Source: Isoetes taiwanensis (lineage: Eukaryota; Streptophyta; Lycopodiopsida; Isoetales; Isoetaceae). From it: a stretch of DNA of 64,000 bases. The notes under the pieces were generated by a model. That model searched no databases and was not told the DNA's origin. It saw nothing but the letters and a program-made list of their open reading frames with translations. Shown here in pieces: positions 56,691 to 64,000 of this stretch. Within the stretch, counting starts at the first letter, position 1, and each line of letters opens with the position of its first letter. A program made the translations under genes and the position numbers. The stretch is from NCBI GenBank assembly GCA_021234155.1, contig JAJEKV010000039.1, positions 5,500,745 through 5,564,744 of the forward strand, read 5' to 3'.

Positions 56691-59600
56691 GCATTTCAAA
56701 AAATGAAAAGGCATGTAATAGGTAACGAAGCAAGTCTACCGTTGCGATCTGGCGAGGGATTCTCCTCATTTTCTTTAGTTAGTGCTCCGGCTGCAAGGAC
56801 GATAACATTTTTCTTCCTTCTATTCAAGAAGTGAAGCTGCTCTGCCGCGAAACCACATCTAATGCATGCCCTTTGCATATACCATAGTTTCATATTTCAG
56901 CGGGACAGATGGCTGCATAGGGAGGCGATGGCGCTGGTCGTGCTTCTAAATGTAAGTTTCTTTTTTCGGAAAACCGTTTTTGCAATCTTGATATTTCTTT
57001 TAGCCATTCAATCTGATCTAAACCAATTTGTTACAGATGGCTGAAACCCCCTTGCATGAGGCCGCTGAAAGCAATCATGGCAAATTCACATGGCCTTATC
57101 AACCTGTGCAAATAGCAATTCCGTGCTTTTGGGCTGCACAGTAGGCTGTTGGGTAGTTACATGATAAACTGCAATATGGCTACAACTCCTTCGTCATCAG
57201 AGTAGCTAGGCCCAAACATGAGCAGCTAGCCCTGTGTATGCCCACCTGCCCGCCCCTTGAATGGTGGCCGCTGCTGTTGTTGTGCACAGCAGCTGCTATG
57301 AGGCCATGAAGCGCTGCAAAAATTTGAGCTCATTATCTGCTTGAACGGCAAGGGACGGAGAAGGTTTTGAGAATCACATCTCTTGGCACAGACAGATTCC
57401 CATCCTATTTCTTCAAGGTTTTGTTGTTCAGCTTTTATTTTGCTTGATTGACATTGATTCTCCATCCCGCTTGCATTTGCAATATGTAAGATTTAAGATC
57501 TGGTAATCTGTAAAGTCTAGTGCACTAAAATACAGATTTTTCAATGATATTACATTGTCAAAACTTTCAATGATATTAATTGTTTTCTTCAAGGTGATTC
57601 TTCTTGAGGATTTAATCTCCCGTGCTTATTCTTTTTTCTAGGAGTTTTCTTGGATTTCTTACTTCTCATATATTTTTATTTCTCATATATTTTGTAGTTG
57701 GGGAGGATGCGTACAGAATTTGTAGTTTCTTGGAGCAAGTGAATCTGTGCCCTACAGGGTATTTTTAGCAGATTTTCGTTCTCAGGCAATGTTTGTCTAT
57801 TGCCCGTTTATATATCTTTGACGTCATAGATATCTGAGAAGCAACTTAGAAAACTTGCACTCTGTTTACCATGCCATGGATCCCAATCCTGAGCAATTTG
57901 TAGACATACCCTTGCATCTTATTTGCCTAGGCTACAAAGTGTAACCACATTGATGGCATGCGGATCTGTTTGCGTCCTTGATTAGTTAGCACCTTGATCA
58001 TTCTTCTATATCCAACATTAGATGCATGATGTATTGAGAGGGAAAGGGACTATGAAAATGGATTCTTATGTATGTGGTCATTCGTTATCTCTAATTTGCA
58101 GATCAATTCTATTTTAGCTCCAAAGATTCAAGAGTCTGGGCTGCATGGCAGAAATAGATAGGCTTGGTTCTCAATACAATATGGAGTTTGTTACTGCCAT
58201 AGAAACAGTCACATGCATCATCATCTGAAAATGAAATGTTTGCTTGAACAAAAATATGGGTACATGAAATTTAGACTTCACAATATTCCTCAAGTGCTGT
58301 TTGTTTAATAATCTACAATGGCTTATAGTCAATCCCATGGAGCATTTCCATGTGTTGCAAGGTTATTTTATAGATGAGTTTGCATGTTAAAGTAGAATAG
58401 GTTTTGCTACTGTTGCACGTTGAAAACTAGATGCTTTCATTTATGTGAAACATGTGTTTTATCTTATGTTAAGTGTTCACATTCATGTGTAGCAGATGCA
58501 AGGACATTGAATGGATTAGAAGGAAGTCAAATCAGGCAGAGGTGTCCTTTGCTTCCTTTATATTGCTTTTCTTGCCATGTCTTCGATCTCCTGATTTCTT
58601 TCTTTCTTTTTGTTCTTCAGGGTTTAAAAATCAAACATGGCTTTAGGAGCTCTAATATAAATTTTACCAGAATACACCATCTATAGGTTCATGTTAAAAC
58701 TCCAGCTACTACTGGTAAACATTTCAAATGTTTTTATATTAGTCAAATAAAAGAATGAAAAGTATCTAGGCATCTATGCAAAATATAATCTTAAAGAATG
58801 TCATAAGGAGTAAAGAAACTGCATGAACATTGATTTAAATTACACATTTACTAAGAATAGTGGGTATCTGATCTGGAAGAACCTACAAGATCAGTGAAGT
58901 ATAGCATTTTTTGTCCACATAAGCAAGGATCTTCTCTAATTTACGTATAAATTGTCGAAGTTTGCCTTTGTATCCACTTCTCATGTAAAACTATAGGTCT
59001 TACTATATCTAAGAACCTGTGTCTTAAATGTTCTAAGAGATATATATTAGGAGGTCTGAACAATAAAATAAGGTGAGACTATTTTTATGTAATTGCCAAA
59101 GCATAGTGATAAAATGAGCTTGAAGGGTCTATTTTTATGAATATTCTTTCTTATGTTAGGGAATAATGTTGAAGGTACCACCTATCTATTCTCTACTTTT
59201 TCTATCTGATGCATGTCAAATCTTGATTTTGAATGACATGTTTGCTAATCAACAAGGTTAGAATATGAGCTGGAACTGCTAGGTTTGGAGGGATGCATGG
59301 ATGACCACCAAATCTTCAAGGATCTTAAGGCATACATAAGACAGGGACTACTTTTCTATTAAAGAAATATAGAGATAGAACCAATACCTTTACTACAATC
59401 ATAACACAAATGTAAGCTCACAAATCTCCAACACTATTATGTCCTATGCAAATCAGCTATTGACTATTGCTTAGGAGAAGGTAAAACAACCAATCTCAAC
59501 ATTTGTGCCATGAATCATTAATGCTACTTATTGCATGCATATTATAACTTTGTAATATTTCATGAATACGTGCAAACACTATTACGAAATGACAATAATA

Positions 59601-59849
59601 GATAGATAGTAGTTTTAATGTTCATTAGGATTGCAATTGCTTCCTAAAGATATAGATAAGAATTACCACAAGATACTCATGCTTGGCACATGTGGCCTAC
59701 TAGAATCTCAAAAATAGTTTTTAAGAATAGTTTGTGGAGAATTTGTAAAATGCAAAAAGCTATAAAAAGAGGTAAAATACTCAGGCACTAGCATTTGAAA
59801 AGATGCAATTGGACCTTGATCATGTATAAGATGTGACCATTTCCTTCCG
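56691..59849. other. Unassigned, possibly Helitron body then AT-rich sequence
   Basis: GC-richer, coding-like patches occur at 56760-56940 and 57020-57330, but no family is recognised and splice sites are not convincing. From 57480 to 59849 the sequence is AT-rich with only chance frames. Confidence 0.35.
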
Positions 59850-59938
59850 ATTGTGTCATTGATCGAATGATGACAACAACAAATCATAAATTAATTGTGT
59901 CACTGATCAGAACGATGACAACAACAAATCATAAATTC
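59850..59938. repeat. Two tandem copies of a 44-bp unit
   Basis: Units at 59850-59893 and 59894-59938 share ATTGTGTCA(T/C)TGATC and GATGACAACAACAAATCATA. Confidence 0.9.
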
Positions 59939-61323
59939 TTCTGAATGCTATGCTTTATGCAGGATTCAATATGAATTATCCATTACCACAAGGGGAGACT
60001 AAAAAATTAATTAACAACTACATGAGTTAATTATTGCACAATATTAGCAGACGCTAGCCATAATATAACATACAAAAAGCAGTTCATACACTAGCCGTAA
60101 CACACAAGAGGGAATTAGATCTGGTTAGCCGCACAAAAGAAAATCACATGCACGCACGCGCGCATGCACATACAAAAAAAAGGCAATTTACACACTAGAT
60201 AAACAGCAATTACAACCCAACTAGCTTCTTCTGTTTTCCTATTCCTTAGCATTTGCCATCATTTGATGGAAGAAAGTTAAATTTTGCATGTATATTCCAC
60301 CACCGAACCACTTGAAACTGCTCTTGGAAAGAAACTGATTACGTATAACAATAATCTACCAATGTTCATGACAATGCCACATCCTTTTTTAAACCTGCTT
60401 CATTGGAGAAAGTAATGATTCTATACCACTAGAACTAGTATGATATTTGTAGTTCCAGATTCCACATGGGGCAGAGATATTTATCTTTCCATATTTATCT
60501 ATCTATCTATCTACTAAAAAACATAAGCACCATAATAAAGAATGCAAATTCTTAATTTGAGACCATCAATTTCAAATGGTAATATATGTTGTTACTACCA
60601 TAGAGAATATAAAATAGAGAAGAACAAATGCACAGGTCAATAGTTTCAAGAATCAATTTCTTTACATATTAACGGTACAACTTGAGTTGTCTATAGCAGT
60701 CCTCCATAGCTTTCTTTGCATATTTCCATTTGCATTCTCAAAGGTAATATTGTAGAAAGTGGAGCAATGATGAATATTATATCCAAACAGAATATAATAA
60801 GGAAGTCTAAGCTTGCATGGTAGATATTGGAATCCCAAATTTTGATTCAAAAGTTGCACTTTCTGTCTTTAAATCTGTAAAGAACAAAATGACAATGCAT
60901 GTATCCTGAATTTGTCACATCTCCTGCAACATTCTGAAGAAGCAATATAAGTTACGCAAAGTACCCTAATGTCATTTTAGAAACCACGTCTTACAATACA
61001 TTAAAAACAATATATTGCGTATACAAATTTCAATTTAACGTCACTTGCTCATAGAAATGACACATTCTTGCCCCGGTCCAGATGCAATCACATAGAAAGC
61101 CCACGAAGGTGGGCAATTTTCTAGTCTTTAACATAAACCCGAAGTTGAAGAGGAAATATCTCTTATTTTGTAATCGATTATCGTATTCCTCCACCACATC
61201 TCTAATTTCCAATTTGATAAGAATAGCCAAGTTCAACCATGGGATATCATTACAACTCCTTAGCAGACCAAAAGCCATGGAAAATTGAAATCAATGTCAG
61301 CAAATACAATGGTCCCTGCAGCC
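59939..61323. other. Unassigned AT-rich sequence with a small (TATC)n tract
   Basis: A (TATC)n tract lies at about 60496-60512 and a purine-pyrimidine CACGCACGCGCGCATGCACA stretch near 60151. Frames at 60662-60859 and 61030-61278 show no motif. Confidence 0.4.
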
Positions 61324-61328
61324 ATAAA

Positions 61329-61496
61329 TGTGGCGTTCTCCTAACCGGCATACCCTTAACCAAGCTGGGCAAACCCGTCTAGGCGTTTATGGTAGTAGTC
61401 GCTTCTACCCGTTTATGTCAGCGGTGTCTCGGGAATGCTCCACAGGCACATTCAAGGATCGAATACTTTCGGCGGTCTACCATGGGTCAGATTCCG
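61329..61496 (-). repeat. TRIM left LTR
   Basis: Starts TGTGGCGTTCTCCTAACCGG and includes GTTTATGGTAGT, CATTCAAGGATCGAATACT and CGGCGGTCTACCATGG. The 3' LTR in the minus orientation. Confidence 0.78.
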
Positions 61497-61640
61497 GTCT
61501 CTCCCCTCTAAAACTATGCTCGTCCTCGAGCATCCAAGGCTATACTATGTCTATGTCATAATGATTACCAAGTCAGGCAAATTACCCATGCATATAGGCA
61601 CCCATGGAGACTCGAACTCGAGACTCGCTCTAATACCAAC

Positions 61641-61796
61641 CGTGGACGTTCCTAACCGACATACGCTTAACCGGGGCAAACACCTGTCAGACGTTTATGG
61701 TAGTCGCTTCTACCCATTTGCCGGGGTGTCACCGAGGAATGCCCCATGCACATTCAAGGATCGAATACTCGGCGGTCTACCATGGACCGGATTACA
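61641..61796 (-). repeat. TRIM right LTR
   Basis: Starts CGTGGACGTTCCTAACCGAC (TG has mutated to CG) and ends GGATTACA. About 12 bp shorter than the left copy through several indels. Confidence 0.78.
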
Positions 61797-63540
61797 ATAA
61801 ACCTCCGATATGAAAGTCATAGCTATTTCTAAAGGTTTGTGCAAGCTTGCGGGACTATGGCCCTTACACCTACATGTTCTAGTCAAAAAATCGATCTAAA
61901 AATCAAAACCTAACTTTAAAAAATCGAGCACAGGTCTGCCAGATTTGTATTTTATGTTGTGCAGAATAGTTGAAGACACCCCTTTATTTGCAGCAAATTT
62001 CGAGAAACATGAATGCTTTGTTGTTAAGCATAAATAGATCACGGGGGCCAGTTTCGTTTTCTGACCCCCTCTAATGTGGCATAGATCCACACCATACAAT
62101 CCCCGAAAATCAGGGCCCGGATGCCATGCGGCGTCAGAATGTAAACCGAAAAAGTAACCCTAGATGTGCCAGATTTTGTATTTCTTTGTTTTGCAACTCC
62201 AGATATGGGGTTTTGAATCTAAAGCACAACTATGGGAGAATAAGAAGCCCCTTTATTTGCAGCAGATTTTCGGGCACAAGAATGCTCCGTAACGAATTTG
62301 TTAAGCACTTTGTTAAGGATTTTTAAGCATGAATACTCTATTAAGGCATGTTATTTATTATAACTCAAATGATTCATGCAAAGCAGTGCAAAAGTCACCA
62401 TAGTAGGTGGTAGAAAAAATTTGGCATACTCGCACCCAAAACCGCTTTAGTGCCCCAAATCGAGAACCGAATTATCTTTTTGCCATTTTGTTACCATCCT
62501 TCGCCATTTTGTTACCTCATAAGGATTCCTTTGTCTGCAGTCGGAAAAGACGACACCATAAATGAGTTGCTTCAAGACAATAGCTATGTAGCCATGGCTG
62601 GCATAGCTAGTTCAAAAACTAGAGGATCTTATGTCCACATGTTTAATTGATGTGGTAATCCTGGTATGAATCCCTCCTGGCGACCATAGAAATGCAAGGG
62701 AAATGTCAAATAAGAATGCAAAGAAAATGCCAAGCATGAATCTTGGGCTCAACAATCCTTGCAAAGCGGGTCCTAAAGCTTCAAATGCCTAAAACCATCC
62801 TAGCGCCATGGCTTTAGCGCCATAGCTCCATGAGAAGATAGGGAGGCAAACGCCATAGCTATGAAATAAGCCGGGGGGGGGCTGGAAAATAATGGGAACA
62901 TCAAAGAAAATTTGATGCTACCCTCTTAATAGCCTAAAGCCAAATGGGTTTTAAATTTAAGCGGTAGGGGTTTCAAATTTGAGCGGGCATTTTTATTTAA
63001 GATCACCTTATAGGTCCGTCAAATGCACCTTAAGATCACCTTATAGGTCTGTCTCCTTCCCCTTTTCTTTGCCCCTCCCATTTGCCCTTTGCCCACCCCA
63101 TTTGCCCCTCATCCCACCTCGTTTCTCATTGTTTCTTTGTAGATATTGTTCTTTTCTCGGATTGTTTTTGTAAATATTGTTCTTGCTTTTATCATGAAAA
63201 AAAAATATAGTGGTGGTTCAATGCCGCTACTTATTTTTGCACAAGTCCCACTTTTGCCCATGAGTTCCAAATGTCAGAATCGCCCATTTTAATTATATGT
63301 GACATGTATTGCTTTTACCCAATGGTGACCATAAAGTCTTGGACCTAGAGATTGATAGGGAAGTCTTCTAATGCAAACTTACATGTTATACAATGTGCAC
63401 CAGACTTATGAGGCAAAAGGTGTACAACTTGATGATACATGTAATGGCCACAAAGGATACATTCACATGCTCAACCAACTTATCAACAAAGAATAAGCGA
63501 TTCAAACATCACCAAGAAATAATTGTTTTGCTTATCCGAA
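61797..63540. other. Unassigned; one exon-like patch and small repeats
   Basis: After a TCTGCAG at 62540, a plus-strand frame reads SVGKDDTINELLQDNSYVAM then AGIASSKTRGSYVHMFN and TGA (about 62541-62650); it is exon-like but unrecognised. GCGCCATGG/GCGCCATAGC phrases near 62802-62860 echo those at 54.6-55.5 kb. AAGATCACCTTATAGGTC(C/T)GTC occurs twice at 62999-63054. Confidence 0.35.
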
Positions 63541-63999
63541 ATTTTGAAAGGAAGGAAGGAAGGAAGGAAGGTACTTTTATCGTCCACGGAGACCAATGGG
63601 CCTATGGGACCTAATACAAAACGCATTAGCCGGATTACCGCCCGGATTAAAACCCCGCCCCGGGTTTTGAGGGAAAACTGCGGGCAACAATCACCGACAA
63701 ACTAACATACAAAACCGAAAACACCCAAATAAATATATAACGGCCATGTCAAGAGACCTCGCTAGCTAGTTTTAATCAACAGCAAAGCGGGGAAAAAGGT
63801 GACCTTGCAGTCCGGGCATCTCGAATAAAACGCACCCTGTGGCATTTTACCGGGACGGGTGTGTGTTCATCGCCAGAAATGGGTGGCAAGTCCGCCGCAT
63901 TAAGGGAGCGCCGATATCGGACCGGACCGACCGGGAACGCCGGGCAACTCGGAAAGTGAGACTCATCCTCAATGGCAATCGGTTTGACAAAGACCGATG
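63541..63999 (+). repeat. GC-richer repeat with (GGAA)n tract, running off the window
   Basis: A (GGAA)n tract at 63548-63571 is followed by TTTATCGTCCACGGAGACC, the inverse of the family copy at 10170-10440. The rest (63600-63999) is clearly richer in G and C than the flanks, with many CCGG/GGACCGG motifs, and has no open frame. It probably is the edge of a larger transposable element continuing to the right. Confidence 0.5.
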
Positions 64000-64000
64000 A

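Larger units (their letters stand above)
61329..61796 (-). mobile_element. TRIM (terminal-repeat retrotransposon in miniature)
   Basis: A 468-bp element with LTR-like direct repeats 61329-61496 and 61641-61796, flanked by ATAAA on both sides (61324-61328 and 61797-61801). The 144-bp interior holds a tRNA-Met-type primer-binding site, TGGTATTAGAG, next to the right repeat on the minus strand, and a polypurine tract (AGAGGGGAGAGAC on the minus strand) next to the left repeat. There is no coding capacity. Short LTRs, PBS, PPT, 5-bp duplication and tiny size define TRIMs, which are mobilised in trans. The two repeats are clearly diverged, so it is old. Confidence 0.82.

Noticed and set aside
61600-61640. 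tRNA T-loop-like GAGTTCGAGTCTC near the TRIM primer-binding site
   Set aside because: No acceptor stem, anticodon arm or D-arm fold around it; it is part of the TRIM interior.
63200-63540. Start of a protein-coding gene before the right-edge repeat
   Set aside because: Frames are short and without motifs; AT-rich and interrupted.

Overview
This window is nuclear DNA from a land plant. It is AT-rich, gene-poor and full of transposable elements of many ages. The clearest host gene is the nuclear gene for the variable (alpha) subunit of chloroplast ferredoxin-thioredoxin reductase (4088-4639), which fixes the organism as photosynthetic. Degraded PPR genes, plant-type Ty1/copia elements primed by initiator tRNA-Met, LINEs, MITEs and a TRIM all agree. 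Remnants of transposon-like protein families that I associate from memory with seed-free plants and some algae and animals, rather than with flowering plants, make a fern or other seed-free vascular plant my best guess; this is inference only.

Layout. 0-3.5 kb: a long inverted repeat, a CACTA-like end, a broken DNA N-methyltransferase-like gene, nested MITEs and a LINE 3' end with poly(A). 3.7-4.9 kb: G-box, TATA box, intact FTRV gene and poly(A) signal. 5-12 kb: mostly unassigned, with two spliced exon-like segments at 8.7-9.4 kb. 12.4-16.9 kb: a degraded transposon-type ORF, a 5'-truncated LINE split by a MITE, and a second transposon-type remnant. 18.4-24.9 kb: a PPR pseudogene split by a full-length copia element (copia A) with intact 5-bp target duplications. 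24.9-26.8 kb: a dead pogo/Tigger-type transposase. 27.3-28.8 kb: another piece of the transposon-type family. 28.8-30.8 kb: two small secreted-protein genes, one a lipid-transfer-protein-like eight-cysteine protein. 35.2-39.9 kb: a nearly intact copia element (copia B). 40.4-44.8 kb: isolated exons (DnaJ, amidohydrolase, an unidentified membrane protein) and a second PPR pseudogene. 46.7-63.9 kb: almost no recognisable genes; it holds MITEs, a 245-bp tandem repeat, an (ATA)n microsatellite, two Helitron-like ends, a large palindromic transposon cluster at 54-56.4 kb, a TRIM element at 61.3-61.8 kb and a GC-richer repeat at the right edge.

Little here works as a pathway. FTRV would pair with the catalytic subunit encoded elsewhere to pass electrons from ferredoxin to plastid thioredoxins. 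The small secreted proteins are independent genes. The rest records successive insertions: PPR gene decays, copia A lands in it, and a pogo-type element borders its 3' end; a LINE is split by a MITE; a foldback MITE is split by a Tourist-like MITE. The least familiar material is the methyltransferase-like remnant and the three transposon-type protein remnants. All calls are by eye, and splice sites are predictions.
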